This document shows positions 10,167 to 20,348 of a DNA stretch of 64,000 bases, piece by piece. How positions within the stretch are numbered: the first letter of the stretch is position 1; each line of letters begins with the position of its first letter. The DNA comes from Planctomicrobium sp051466335 (lineage in GTDB: Bacteria > Planctomycetota > Planctomycetia > Planctomycetales > Planctomycetaceae). Below the pieces are notes generated by a model, which worked only from the letters and a program-made list of their open reading frames with translations, had not been told where the DNA came from and made no database searches. A program made the position numbers and the translations under genes. The stretch spans positions 310,001 through 374,000 of the forward strand of contig NZ_CP195793.1 of the NCBI RefSeq assembly GCF_051466335.1, read 5' to 3'.

Positions 10167-11528
10167 ATGAATCGAATGAAAACGCACGCCACTCTGTTCG
10201 CCGTTGCGATTCTCGGTGCGTACTGCACTTCGACAATGGCCGACGATACACCCGATGTCAGCTTTCGGAATGACATTGCTCCGATTCTGCTGAACAAGTG
10301 TGCTGCCTGTCACGGCCCTAAGAAAGCCGAGGGAGGGTATCGCGTTGATACATTCGAAGAGTTGCTGAAAGCGGGTGACTCCGGAGAATCTCCGATTGCA
10401 TCTTCACCCGAACACGTCAGCGAATTGCTGCGAAGAATCATCAGCGACGATGAGTCTGAAAGAATGCCAGCAGATGCAGATCCCCTGACATCCGTTGAGA
10501 TCGATCTGGTCAAGCGTTGGCTTGCCGCTGGTGGGAAATTCGACGGCGAAGATTCGGCACAGCCGCTCACTCTGGTGATTCCTCCCCCACAGTACGCTGC
10601 GCCACCGGAATCCTATGTATATCCTCTCCCGGTGACCGCACTCATCTTTTCTCCTAATGGGAAGCAGATTATTACTGGCGGTTATCACGAAGTAACAATC
10701 TGGGACAGTCAGGAAACGAAGCTCGCTCGGAGAATTAGTAACCTGGGGCAACGGATTTTTGCGTTGGCCCTCTCCCCCGATGGAACGACGCTAGCTGTTG
10801 GTTGCGGAGAGCCGGGAAGAAATGGTGAAGTTCGTCTGATCAATCTCAGCAGTGGAATCGTCGATGGTGTCGTCGCACGTGTCAGCGATGTAGTCCTCGA
10901 CCTCGCATTCCGCCCGGGCTCGAATGAGTTAGCAATTGCCTCTGCTGATGGCACAATCCGAATTGTGAATGTGGAATCGAAAGAACAACTTCAACTCATT
11001 ACGAGTCACGCAGATTGGGTCACCTCGGTGGCGTGGAGCGATGATGGCTCGCGTCTAGCTTCGACCAGCCGAGACAAATCAGTGAAAGTCTACGACGGAA
11101 CCACCAGAGAACTGATCTCGAGTTATCCCGGACACGGAGCAGCCACTCGCGGGGTCTCATTTCTACCGGATCACCAACACGTGGTTTCAGTTGGCAGCGA
11201 CAACAAACTCCATCGCTGGTCAGTCGACGGAGCCACTAAAGTCACGGAAATCGGGCTTGGCGGTGAGGCATACAAACTAACGCGATCCGGAACGACACTA
11301 CTCGTTCCCTGCGCGAACAAACGACTGCTGCAAATTGACCTCACCAAGAATGCGATTGCCAACGAATACAAAGGTCACAACGACAGCGTGCTGGCCGCAT
11401 GCTTTCAACCGGTCCCCTCAGGTGCTGATTCTGTCCCGTACATCGCCAGTGGAGCGTTTGATGGCGAGATTCGTCTTTGGAACCCGACCGATGGGTTAAC
11501 GGTTCGAAATTGGATTGCGAAACCATAG
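10167..11528 (+). CDS. Planctomycete cytochrome c (PSCyt1) domain + WD40 protein (453 aa)
   Basis: Exported protein: signal peptide MNRMKTHATLFAVAILGAY with cleavage near TMADD, then a PSCyt1 domain with the heme motif CAACH (ILLNKCAACHGPKKAEGGYR) and a conserved RMPADADPLT segment. The rest is a beta-propeller of WD40-type repeats (for example LALSPDGTTLAVGCG, VTSVAWSDDGSRLASTSRD, HRWSVDG, SGAFDGEIRLWNP). It is likely a periplasmic heme protein whose propeller binds a partner. It lies 114 bases after the large DUF1549/1553 gene on the same strand. ATG 10167 follows a GGAAG sequence. PSCyt1-WD40 fusions are a standard planctomycete architecture. Confidence 0.88.
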   Translation: MNRMKTHATLFAVAILGAYCTSTMADDTPDVSFRNDIAPILLNKCAACHGPKKAEGGYRVDTFEELLKAGDSGESPIASSPEHVSELLRRIISDDESERMPADADPLTSVEIDLVKRWLAAGGKFDGEDSAQPLTLVIPPPQYAAPPESYVYPLPVTALIFSPNGKQIITGGYHEVTIWDSQETKLARRISNLGQRIFALALSPDGTTLAVGCGEPGRNGEVRLINLSSGIVDGVVARVSDVVLDLAFRPGSNELAIASADGTIRIVNVESKEQLQLITSHADWVTSVAWSDDGSRLASTSRDKSVKVYDGTTRELISSYPGHGAATRGVSFLPDHQHVVSVGSDNKLHRWSVDGATKVTEIGLGGEAYKLTRSGTTLLVPCANKRLLQIDLTKNAIANEYKGHNDSVLAACFQPVPSGADSVPYIASGAFDGEIRLWNPTDGLTVRNWIAKP

Positions 11529-12086
11529 AACGCAATCTCCAGCATCGAAGATCTTCCGTGGCAGTATTCGAAGATCCCGAATAGATTCGCGAGCTTGACC
11601 ATGCAATTCCAAGCCCCGTAACTGGCATCGTGACACCCGGTGGGGTCTGCGCATTCTGGGATCAGATTCACGTTCCAATTACAGTCCTGGCCACTCGTTT
11701 CCAGTGCGTCATGACGGTTTTTCCTGTGACCACAGAGTTGACTGAATCGCGGCGATCCATGCAGCTTCATGCTCTTGATTCAGAAACACCAGAGCGCACA
11801 ACGGGGCCATCAAGGCTCACTCATTTCATCACTCGCCCCGATCAATTCCCTAGGGGTAATTTCCAGTTCCATTTCTTCGTCATCAATATTCTCTTTGCAA
11901 CGCCCCCTTTTCACTGTGGATCCGGTGACAGCTATAAGTCGAGCTTCATGAATCATCCACAAGAATCTGGTTGGTATTGTCGTCTTCTGACTCACCGATG
12001 TTGTTCAAAGTCGGCGTAAAGAATAAACGCTTATGAGCTGGCTGGAACGATTTCTATCTGCAGAAAGACCTGTTCGGAACTCAACT
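11529..12086. other. Intergenic, about 560 bases, nothing recognised
   Basis: This lies between the 3' ends of the convergent genes at 11528 and 12087. Frames here are short and of non-coding composition. I see no RNA gene and no clear intrinsic terminator. Confidence 0.5.
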
Positions 12087-13196
12087 TTAGATTCCAATCG
12101 TCCTACGTGCGCCCCACAGCAAAAGCAGCACGCCAAACAAGAGCAGGTTACCTAGAAACAGCTTCCATAACAGTTGTTGCCGATCCCCAGGTGCGGCATT
12201 TAACGGAATTTGTTTCTCATCATCTTGAGGAGAGGTGATGATTGCCGTTACTTCTGATTTCCCGCGTGCGTCGACTACCATTGAGCGTGGCTTCAGTTCG
12301 TCGTTAAAAACTCGCTCAACCTCGTTGTAGAATTCATCATTGGAATCCTCAGAGATCAGCGTGTGCTCGAACTTATTAACGAAATCGTTTCCCCCGAACT
12401 GCTCGGTGAAAGTTGCATGTTCTGCGAACTTGTGCGATGCCGATCCATCGATCGTGCCTGACGTCGCGATTCGGAACATCGGAGACATTCCTCCGTTTGC
12501 GGTAAACTGCGCATCACGGACAAGAAATGACGTATCTGGTTCGATGACAAGCGTCCACGTCCCTGGCATTTGCGGCACATAGAAGCCCTTCGCTATAGCA
12601 ACAATGGACCCATCGTCGCGGACGTCAACACTGTCAACACTCAGGATGTGTGCGGCGAATCCACGCCCCAGAGCCCACTGAGGCATAGAAAGAAAGCGAA
12701 ACAGCGACTGATCATCAGGTGTATAGATGTTCCGTAGGACCTGCGTTTCTCCATCCAATTTAGGATCACCTGAATCGTTATATTCGAGCCCAACGACGCG
12801 ATGCATTCCTGAGATTTCGCCGCTGCGAATGTAGTACTCGAAAAGAGGAACACTTGTCTGGCCGCTTAGTTCTGGCTGACCTGGACCAGAGAGGCTGATG
12901 CGAGTGCCAGGGAGCCGTTCTCGAAACTCACGCTTGATTGCAATGAGTTTGTCATTCCGTGTGAATCTGACAAAATCTCTCCGGGAGACGCTGTCCGGTG
13001 CAAGCGGAGACGGTGGAATAACTTGATTCGTTTCGACGTAGATGTGGAGTAACAGCTGATCTGCTTGTCGTAATTCACCTAGAATGTCGATTGCACTATC
13101 CGCAGCGTATGCGAGTGGCAGTAGATTCAATCCAGGCGCCGTGAACGCCAACACAGCGACAAATGTGCAGAGATAGCGATAAGGTACCTGCATCAC
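12087..13196 (-). CDS. Signal-peptide and TM-anchored hypothetical protein (369 aa)
   Basis: No family recognised. The N-terminus (MMQVPYRYLCTFVAVLAFTA) is a signal peptide, with likely cleavage near AYAAD at about residue 31. The body is about 300 residues of soluble, beta-rich appearance. The C-terminus has a single membrane helix (LFLGNLLLFGVLLLLWGA) followed by RR, so the protein is probably anchored with its body outside the cytoplasm. It is isolated between convergent and divergent neighbours. Confidence 0.75.
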   Translation of the reverse strand: MMQVPYRYLCTFVAVLAFTAPGLNLLPLAYAADSAIDILGELRQADQLLLHIYVETNQVIPPSPLAPDSVSRRDFVRFTRNDKLIAIKREFRERLPGTRISLSGPGQPELSGQTSVPLFEYYIRSGEISGMHRVVGLEYNDSGDPKLDGETQVLRNIYTPDDQSLFRFLSMPQWALGRGFAAHILSVDSVDVRDDGSIVAIAKGFYVPQMPGTWTLVIEPDTSFLVRDAQFTANGGMSPMFRIATSGTIDGSASHKFAEHATFTEQFGGNDFVNKFEHTLISEDSNDEFYNEVERVFNDELKPRSMVVDARGKSEVTAIITSPQDDEKQIPLNAAPGDRQQLLWKLFLGNLLLFGVLLLLWGARRTIGI

Positions 13197-13453
13197 GAAG
13201 TCCTTCCAAATTACTAGCTAATCCAAACGATCTTGAAATTCATCGCTGAACGGAAGCCGCTAGAATTGAGATTCGGCTCTACTAAAGAATGCCCACAGCA
13301 GGATCGCTTTTTTTCCTCGCAGCAAATTCTTGATCTTGTCGCACAGTGCGTCAGTCAGTACTTGATGGCAACGATGAAACAACAACTCCTCCTTGAGATC
13401 AATTCTGTCTCAACCAGAAGTCCGATTCAAGCTAGACTGAATTTCCGCGATAC

Positions 13454-14842
13454 CTAGGCGATGATGTCGTGAACCACGGACCCCGAGAGATCTGTCAGGC
13501 GATAGTCGCGACCTGCAAACCGGTAGGTTAATCGTTCATGTTCATAGCCCATCAGGTGCAACATCGTTGCATGTAGGTCATGAACTGAGACAGGGTTTTC
13601 GACGGCCTTGAAACCGAAGTCGTCAGTAGCACCGTAGATCGTCCCCCCCTTGACCCCACCGCCCGCCATCCAGAGTGAGAATCCCCAGTGGTTGTGGTCG
13701 CGACCTTGTGACGCTCCCGAACCATTCTGTCCCATTTCAACCGATGGAGTTCGTCCGAACTCACCGGTGCATAGAATCAACGTCTTGTCCAGCAGACCGC
13801 GTTGCTTCAGATCCTTGATCAGCGCAGCCAGTCCCTGATCGCACTCGCTGGCACATCGACGATGCTCATCCTCGATATTGGAATGACTGTCCCACGGCTG
13901 CATTGCACCATGCCATGTTTGCACAAACCGAACACCACGTTCAACCAGTCGCCGTGCGATCAGCAGTTGCCGGTTCTGCGGCCCTTCGCCGTACATCTTT
14001 TGAATGTGCTCTGGCTCCTGACTGATGTCAAAAGCATCTGTCGCTTCTATTTGCATGCGATATGCCATCTCGAACGACTCAATTCTTGCTTCCAGCGAAG
14101 CTTCGCCGGGACGCTGAGACAGGTGCCTCTGATTGAGGGCCTGCAAGAGCTGAAACTGCGACTGCTGCTGTTGCGAAGTCAGTCGCTCGTTGCGGATGTG
14201 CTCAATTAAGCGAGTCGGATCGGTTTGCGCCGTATCAACCAAAGTCCCCTGATAGACCCCTGGCAGAAAGGACGACCGCCAGTTTCCTGCTCCCGCCACA
14301 GGCAACCCACCGGGGCAGAGTACGATAAACCCGGGAAGGTTTTCGTTATCGCTCCCCATCCCCCAGTTCAGCCATGAACCGAAGCTCGGACGAACCAAGC
14401 GGGAGTGTCCCGTGTTCATGAGAAGCAGCATCATTTCATGACTGGGTAGCTCAGCATACATGGAGCGAACTACTGCCAAGTCGTCAGCGCACGTGGCAAG
14501 ATTCGGCCAGATATCGCTGATTGGAATCCCGCTCTCACCATATTGTTTAAACGTGAATGGCGAGGGGAGTGCCACCCCCGTTTTACGTTCAGTCTGCAAG
14601 TTATCAAACGGCAGCATCTGCCCCGCTCGCTTGGTCAGCTCAGGCTTGGGGTCAAAGGTGTCGACCTGTGACATCCCCCCGTTTAGAAAAACATGAATGA
14701 CGTGCTGCGCCTGACCCGGAAAATGAGTCCGAGAAGAGGCGAGTCCCTCACTGGCAAGCATGTTTGCCAAAGCAACAGAGCCGATTCCCAGCCCACAACG
14801 CCCCAGGAATTCACGTCGATTCGGTTGTAGAAATTGTTGCAT
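13454..14842 (-). CDS. DUF1501 family protein, Tat-exported (462 aa)
   Basis: Fourth DUF1501 protein of the window, closer to the common planctomycete type than the three at 1051-5389. Tat leader NRREFLGRCGLGIGSVALAN at about residues 8-27; then VFLNGGMSQVDTFDPKPEL, WHGAMQPWDSH, GEFGRTPS and GRDHNHWGF. The ATG at 14842 lies 5 bases after the stop of the preceding DUF1549/DUF1553 gene, so the two form an operon transcribed leftward. I chose this start over an in-frame start 63 bases upstream, which would lie inside the upstream gene and displace the Tat motif. Confidence 0.93.
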   Translation of the reverse strand: MQQFLQPNRREFLGRCGLGIGSVALANMLASEGLASSRTHFPGQAQHVIHVFLNGGMSQVDTFDPKPELTKRAGQMLPFDNLQTERKTGVALPSPFTFKQYGESGIPISDIWPNLATCADDLAVVRSMYAELPSHEMMLLLMNTGHSRLVRPSFGSWLNWGMGSDNENLPGFIVLCPGGLPVAGAGNWRSSFLPGVYQGTLVDTAQTDPTRLIEHIRNERLTSQQQQSQFQLLQALNQRHLSQRPGEASLEARIESFEMAYRMQIEATDAFDISQEPEHIQKMYGEGPQNRQLLIARRLVERGVRFVQTWHGAMQPWDSHSNIEDEHRRCASECDQGLAALIKDLKQRGLLDKTLILCTGEFGRTPSVEMGQNGSGASQGRDHNHWGFSLWMAGGGVKGGTIYGATDDFGFKAVENPVSVHDLHATMLHLMGYEHERLTYRFAGRDYRLTDLSGSVVHDIIA

Positions 14843-14847
14843 GGGTG

Positions 14848-17739
14848 TCAGTCCAAAAAGATAAATTCGTTTGAAGCAAGCAATGCGTGAGCCAGTTGAC
14901 TCCACGGATTCACAGTCGCAACGGTCCTCGATTCTTCCGGAGCACCAATATTCTCTGGCTCGTTGACAGCAGGTTGATTCGATTCAACGAAGCTGCCTGC
15001 GACCCGCAATTCTTCCGCGTCCGGATCGCGAGACAGCACTGACCGATAGATCCAGCGGATTCGTTCGTCGGCATCAATCGCTGCTGCCTGAGCGCGTTCG
15101 GCCAGCTTGACGGCCCGATCCTGAATAAAGGCAGAGTTCAATACGTACAATGCCTGTTGCGGAACATTCGTATCGGGCCGTTTGGCTGTACAGGTGATTG
15201 GGTTTGCCCCGTCAAAGGTGCTCGACAAACTCGATACGATATCGCGATTGATAAAGCCGTAAACACTTCTTCGAGGACTTACTGGTTCTTCGTTCAGCTC
15301 CACCGGTCGGCCTCCCTGCGTCAGGTCCAGTTCTCCTGAGACCGCCAACATGGAATCTCGCATCGCTTCCATCTCAAGACGTCGGCGAGGCATTCTCCAC
15401 ACAAGGTCATTGAGGGGATCCTTATTGCGACTGTCAGGGTTCTCAATCGCTCCCTGCTGATAGACGTCAGACAACATAATCCGCTTGTGAAGTTTCTTGA
15501 TCGACCAGCCATCCTCAGCGAACGTCGACGCCAGATAGTCCAACAACTCAGGATGTGTCGGAGGTGTTCCTCGCGTCCCAAAATCGTCCGGTGTGCTCAC
15601 CAGCCCTTGATTGAAGTGATTCTGCCAGATCCAATTCACGACAACGCGACGTGTTAACGGATTCTCGGGATCGACGATTGCTCGTGCGAGTCCGAGTCGC
15701 CGTTCGCCGTCACGGAATGGAGTTACATCCTGGCCGGACAGAGCTGTCAGGAACCGAGCCGGTACAGTCTCACCTCGGCTTAACGGATTTCCACGCAGAA
15801 ACACTGCGAACGACGGTGGACTTTTCGATTCCTCAATCGCCATGGCACGAGGAGGAGACCCGGGCGAATTTAAATGCAGATCATGAATCGCCCCTCGGCG
15901 GCCACCAAGCGTATCGCTCACGGTTCGATTCAACATTTTCACAGCGACGTCATCAGGCATCGCCGTCGGAGTATCGGGTTGATAGAGATGTCGCCGAAGC
16001 TGTCGGGCAATGACGCTGTTAATCTCTGAGTGGCCAGGATCTTCATCGGGAAGAATCGTTCCGCCAACTGCCGCTTCCAGAGATGTCTCAAGTTGTGATT
16101 TCAGCCAACTCTGATGCAGATCCGCAAACAGCTTTCCGTAGGCTTCCGCCAGTTCGATCAAAGATTGCGGCTGCCTCTTTTCAATGGCGTCGATGACGCG
16201 AGGGTTCCAGGGGGGTGGTTGAATTCCCAGACTTTGTTCATTGATCTTACTCTCGCTGTTCGCTGCCTTCATGCTAGCAATCAGTTCGCCGCAACGGGTG
16301 GCGAATTCAGCCGTATCCACATTGAAGAGCTGAACCCACGGACCGAATACGGGATCATCAGCGGGCATCTTCGCCATGTAGTCTCGCCAGCGATTCAGCA
16401 ACGGGGGACGAACGTCATCCGTCCGATAGGACAGAAACGCAGCCGACAGATCCTGTTCAGGAGTTCCTTTTGCCAGTTCGATCAGATACAGGCCAACCTG
16501 CATCCGGACTCGCGATCGCATTACCTCCGTTTGATCGCGTGCCATATCTTCATAGGCGACCTGTCGCTTGGCCAATTCCCGCTCGTAGGCATTGTACTGT
16601 TCGGTCGGTGACGGTGTGCCGATCAACGGGAGAAGATCAACCGAATGGCTACTGGCCAAGGTCGCATACATCGCATAGTAGTCCGTCGTCGGAATCGAAT
16701 CAAATTTATGATCGTGGCAACGGGCACAAGCGACAGTCAGTCCCAAGAGACCACGGCTGACCACATCGATCTGGTCGTCGATCAGGTCGTGGACGCTGCG
16801 GTATTGCATCCCGACTGTTAAAAAGCCGAGTCCAGCCAAGGAAGGATCGTTCTCAGGAAGTCCCAATTGATCCGCCGCCAACTGCTCGACGATGAACTGG
16901 TTGTAGGGAACGTCCGCGTTCATGGATTTAATGACATAGTCACGATACGTGTACGAGAAGGGAAACTTTGTGAACCCGACGGCACTTCCACCATGCGTAT
17001 CTGCATAGCGGGCGATGTCCAGCCAGTGTCGTCCCCAGCGTTCGCCGTACTGAGGTGCTTCCAGGAGCCGATCGATCACCTTTTCCAACGCATTCGGAGA
17101 TGAGTCTTCAACAAATGCCTTGACCTCATCCCAACTTGGGGGCAACCCGATCAGGTCGAATGTCGCGCGACGAATCAATTTCTCTCGCGAAATACGGGGC
17201 GACAACTCAAGTCCCTGCGCTTCCAACTGAGCGACGATGAACCGGTCGATGTCAGTCGAAGCCGCGGATTTTGTCTTGGGGACAGAGGGTTTCTGGATCG
17301 GCTCAAATGCCCAGTGATCTTCAAAATTGGCCCCTTCGGCAATCCATTTGCGCAGGAGTTCAATTTCTGCCTCGGTAAGACTTTTGCCGTGCTCAGCAGG
17401 GGGCATGAGCAGATCGGGATCAGTCGAAGTAATTCGCTTAACTAATTCACTTTCGTCAGGCTTGTGGGCGACAATCGCCGACATCTTGCTGCTGGCTTCC
17501 TGATCCAGTCGCAATCCAGCCTCACGACGTTGCTCGTCCGGGCCGTGGCAATTCAGACAGTGCTCCGCGAGAAGCGGACGAATCTGCTTTCCAAAACTGA
17601 CCTCTGCGGATGCGTTAGGAGTATACGTCCCCATACAGAAGATGATCGTCGCAGTCAGGCTAGCCTGCCGCATGGCCAGCTGAAACCTACCCCGGCCACG
17701 AACTCGTTCATTTCGTCGCAGATTCAAACGTCGACTCAT
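14848..17739 (-). CDS. PSCyt1-DUF1549-DUF1553 planctomycete cytochrome protein (963 aa)
   Basis: Canonical three-domain planctomycete protein: export signal (ATIIFCMGTYTPNASA, about residues 30-45), PSCyt1 with heme motif CLNCHGPDEQRREAG and LMPPAEHGKSLTEAE, DUF1549/PSCyt2 (IDRFIVAQLEAQGL; RRATFDLIGLPPS; WGRHWLDIARYADT; a second CXXCH in CARCHDHKFDSI), then DUF1553/PSD1 (NPLTRRVVVNWIWQNHFNQG; FGTRGTPPTHPELLDYLA). It likely acts outside the cytoplasm as a heme protein; the substrate is unknown. It is followed after 5 bases by its DUF1501 partner, the usual pairing in the phylum. Confidence 0.95.
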   Translation of the reverse strand: MSRRLNLRRNERVRGRGRFQLAMRQASLTATIIFCMGTYTPNASAEVSFGKQIRPLLAEHCLNCHGPDEQRREAGLRLDQEASSKMSAIVAHKPDESELVKRITSTDPDLLMPPAEHGKSLTEAEIELLRKWIAEGANFEDHWAFEPIQKPSVPKTKSAASTDIDRFIVAQLEAQGLELSPRISREKLIRRATFDLIGLPPSWDEVKAFVEDSSPNALEKVIDRLLEAPQYGERWGRHWLDIARYADTHGGSAVGFTKFPFSYTYRDYVIKSMNADVPYNQFIVEQLAADQLGLPENDPSLAGLGFLTVGMQYRSVHDLIDDQIDVVSRGLLGLTVACARCHDHKFDSIPTTDYYAMYATLASSHSVDLLPLIGTPSPTEQYNAYERELAKRQVAYEDMARDQTEVMRSRVRMQVGLYLIELAKGTPEQDLSAAFLSYRTDDVRPPLLNRWRDYMAKMPADDPVFGPWVQLFNVDTAEFATRCGELIASMKAANSESKINEQSLGIQPPPWNPRVIDAIEKRQPQSLIELAEAYGKLFADLHQSWLKSQLETSLEAAVGGTILPDEDPGHSEINSVIARQLRRHLYQPDTPTAMPDDVAVKMLNRTVSDTLGGRRGAIHDLHLNSPGSPPRAMAIEESKSPPSFAVFLRGNPLSRGETVPARFLTALSGQDVTPFRDGERRLGLARAIVDPENPLTRRVVVNWIWQNHFNQGLVSTPDDFGTRGTPPTHPELLDYLASTFAEDGWSIKKLHKRIMLSDVYQQGAIENPDSRNKDPLNDLVWRMPRRRLEMEAMRDSMLAVSGELDLTQGGRPVELNEEPVSPRRSVYGFINRDIVSSLSSTFDGANPITCTAKRPDTNVPQQALYVLNSAFIQDRAVKLAERAQAAAIDADERIRWIYRSVLSRDPDAEELRVAGSFVESNQPAVNEPENIGAPEESRTVATVNPWSQLAHALLASNEFIFLD

Positions 17740-17946
17740 TATACGTCTCTTCCTGTGATTGCAGTCCGCCCTTCACATTCTCGATTCGCCACTCCCTTCA
17801 TTCAGACAATTCAAAGCCTCTGGAGCGGCACGCGGCACAGACACATCCAAGTATAATCATCTGATTTATAAATGAAAATGGCGGGTTTGGTTGTTCAGGT
17901 GATCATTTCTTAAATCCGAAAACCCGAGTCACGCACCTTTTTTGTA

Positions 17947-18875
17947 TGAGGTAGTTTCACAACCCTTTGATGATGGTGTACAGGCAGGCTAAGTGGACGA
18001 AGCCTTCGAACAGTTTCGCGTAGTATTCCCAACGGGTGATCAAGCGGCGGCTGTTCTGGAGCCAGCTGAAGGTTCGCTCGATTCGATATCGTCGTTCGTA
18101 GCGTCTGAGCGAGCGGCCATCCTGCAGTCGAGGCCGAATCCGTTTTTCCCTATGCGGGCAAATCAGTTCGATGCCCCGGGATCGAAGATGTTCACGCAGC
18201 CAGTCCGCATCGGCAGCCTTGTCATAGAGCAGGCGACGGGGTTTGCCATGCGGAGGACACTGATCGATCAACGTTTCGATCGTGGTCACTTCGCTGTGGT
18301 TGGCAGCAGTGGTATAGGCCGCGAGTGGAGTCCCTTTCCCGTCAGTCATCAACAGGATGCGGGTTCCGTTTCCACGATGACAACGTCCCACGTCGTCGCC
18401 CCCTTTTTTGCCCGTGAAAACGAGCCATCCCCGATCGCTTCTTCCCAATCGATGCCGCGTCGCTGGAGAAGCTTGTTGAGCAAGCGATCCCACGCTGCCC
18501 GGAAGACTCTGTTACGTGTCCAGTCGCGATGCCGACGCCAACAGGTGGCAGGCGAGGGGTATCGTTCTGGTAAATCTTTCCAACGAGCTCCTGTCATCAG
18601 TACCCAGAGAACCCCCTCCAGGCACTCACGTGAAGAACGCCAAGGGCGTCCGCCACGCGGCCCGACAGGTGGATCTGGAAACAGGTCCGCGATCAGAAGC
18701 CATTGCGCATCAGAGAGAAAGGGTTTCGGGGCCGTCCTGGACCCTGTCTTGTTCGGCCGACGGCGTGTCGACAACTTGGACAGGGTGATGAGCATGAGGG
18801 TCTCCTTTCCCCATACTCATTGGCACATTCCTTGCCAATCCTGTTCAGTATTTCAGAGGTTGTGAAACTGGCTCA
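17947..18875 (-). mobile_element. IS5-family (IS427-like) insertion sequence, complete, 929 bp
   Basis: The ends carry imperfect inverted repeats: TGAGGTAGTTTCACAACC at 17947 and, read from the right end at 18875, TGAGCCAGTTTCACAACC (16 of 18 identical). A dinucleotide TA flanks both sides (17945-17946 and 18876-18877), the short target duplication usual for this IS group. The size and the two overlapping transposase frames fit. The element looks intact and is the best preserved of three transposase loci between 17947 and 20186. Confidence 0.85.
17957..18795 (-). CDS. IS5-family transposase, two frames joined by -1 frameshift
   Basis: The first frame (18349-18795) has the N-terminal IS5-type domain (LSDAQWLLIADLFPDP; ERYPSPATCWRRHRDW; GDGSFSRAKKG). 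The second (17957-18493) has the rest of the DDE domain (LMTDGKGTPLAAYTTAANHS; LLYDKAADADWLREHL; RYRIERTFSWLQNSRRL). They overlap, and both read the run GCAAAAAAGGGG near 18410 as KKG; the second frame is -1 relative to the first. An A6G slippery run is typical of programmed frameshifting in this IS group, so the functional product is probably the fusion of about 280 residues. Confidence 0.82.
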
Positions 18876-19053
18876 TAGTAGAGGGGAGTTTTTTTTGAGA
18901 TTCAGACATGCCTATTCCATTCGGAGGTGGACAACTGCAATGTTTGTGACCTCAGTCGCTGGTTTGTGCGTATATTGATAACGAGTGGAGTGGATGCAGA
19001 TATTTAGATCGCCTTTTGCTCTGTTGAAAGAGCATTGACTTGCAGTGTTTGAC

Positions 19054-19512
19054 CTAACGCCGCAGGGTGTAGGCCAGCACGCGGAGTCCCGCTTCCACGA
19101 ACAGGCTCCGCTCATGGCGGGATGACAAGGTTGTTCCCGTCGTGCGTTTGTTTGCACTCATGTACGACTCCACCAGCCAGCGTCTACCATAACCTTTGTC
19201 TTTGAGGTTCTCTGCTGTCATCTCAGAACGATACATCCCGTTGAGCCCGCCGTCCGTGCGATGGACGGTAGGCTTGATCACGCTGTCCACCTGCCAGTCT
19301 TCCCGACAGAATCGATGGACCCGTTCGGCATCGTAGCCCGCATCAGCGAAGAGGGGCTTCGGCTGGGAACTGGTCGCTGCCTTGGCCAGCAACTCGGCGG
19401 CTTCCGCTTTGTCATTGCAAGACCCAAACTCACGGTCAAGCCGCTGGGAATGAGAGAGCAGGCCAGTACACACACTGAGAGCTTCACGTATTTCGTTCAC
19501 TGTTTTCCGCTG
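19054..19512 (-). pseudogene. Truncated DDE transposase fragment
   Basis: C-terminal part of a transposase unlike the IS427-like ones (PLFADAGYDAERVHRFC; MYRSEMTAENLKDKGYGRRW; VESYMSANKRTTG; LFVEAGLRVLAYTLRR). The N-terminus is missing: at about 19512 the sequence passes into the antisense of a second transposase remnant, so one element was broken by the other or by a deletion. It resembles IS4/IS5-superfamily DDE enzymes; the exact family is unsure. Confidence 0.65.
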
Positions 19513-20186
19513 CGAGCGTGTCTTGAGGGAATTCTCTGGGTGCCCCAGAGTGGCGCTCATTGGAAAGATTTACCTGAACGATATCCCAGCCCTGCAACCT
19601 GCTGGCGGCGTTTGAACGAATGGACGCAAGCCGGCATTTGGATCGCCGCCTGGCAGAAACTGCTCGGGCATCTCGACCAGTTTCGGAGGATCAACTGGGA
19701 CGATGCGATCGCCGACGGCGCGTTTGCCGCCGCAAAAAAAGGGGCGCTGCCATCGGCAACACCAAGATAAGGGAAAGGGACCAAAATCATGCTGATGATG
19801 GACGGCGAGCGGGTGCCGCTCGCGGCGTTCACCACCTCGGCCAATCATGCCGAAGTAAATACGATTGAGACGCTGATCGAGAGTCGCAATCTGCCGCGGT
19901 GCCTGAGCGCCTGCTATATGACCGTGCTGCCGACGCCGACTGGCTGCGCGCCAGCTTGCAGCGCCCTAACATTGAACTGATCTGCCCGCATCGCCGAGGC
20001 CGGAAGAAAACTCCGGTGCAGGACGGCCGGGCCCTGCGGCGTTACGCCCGAGGCTACAAGATCGAACGCACCATCAGCTGGTTGCTGAACCTCAGGCAAC
20101 TGGTCGTCCGCTATGAATACCACGATTACATCTTTGAAGACTTTCTACACTTAGGCTGCCTTTATACAATTTTGAAGAGATTTTGA
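19513..20186 (+). pseudogene. Truncated, frameshifted IS427-like transposase
   Basis: Homologous to the transposase at 17957-18795 (shared CLEGILWV, WKDLPERYPSPATCWRR, AKKG, RLLYDRAADADWL, ELICPHRR, HLGCLYTI). The N-terminus is lost at about 19513. The first frame ends at 19770; the second (19789 onward) is broken by a further shift near 19900 before the C-terminal part (19899-20186). It is a dead copy, about 60 percent similar to the intact IS. Confidence 0.72.
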
Positions 20187-20191
20187 ATCCG

Positions 20192-20227
20192 CCTCTAACA
20201 GATCCATCCCCGAGAGCGTTTCGAAAA
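20192..20227 (-). repeat. Orphan inverted copy of the CRISPR repeat
   Basis: Compared with the reverse complement of the array repeat, 28 of 36 positions match, including an unbroken run of 20 (20194-20213). It lies six bases after the stop of the dead transposase and about 510 bases left of the array, outside the island boundary at 20349. The match fades where similarity to the integrase 3' end begins (about 20219), so it sits at a rearrangement joint. It could be a relic of another array or anti-repeat. Confidence 0.7.
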
Positions 20228-20348
20228 ATGCGACGCAAAATCCAAAGGCGTATCGTGCTGGAATTAGCTGCAACGACTCGCAATTGCCGAAGACCCCAAA
20301 ATGCAAAAACCCCGGTGTTACCGGGGTTTGCGTCGAATTGCGAAATCT
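20219..20348 (+). pseudogene. Remnant of a second integrase 3' end and tRNA terminator
   Basis: This stretch resembles 35327-35446, the 3' end of the intact integrase gene: shared CGACGCAAAATCC, CGCAATTGCC, the hairpin AAACCCCGG/CCGGGGTTT (here 20307-20329) and ATTGCGAAAT. It stands on the outer side of the left boundary repeat, where chromosomal sequence would be expected. The simplest reading is that a related element was once integrated in tandem at the same tRNA and has been lost except for its integrase end. Confidence 0.6.
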
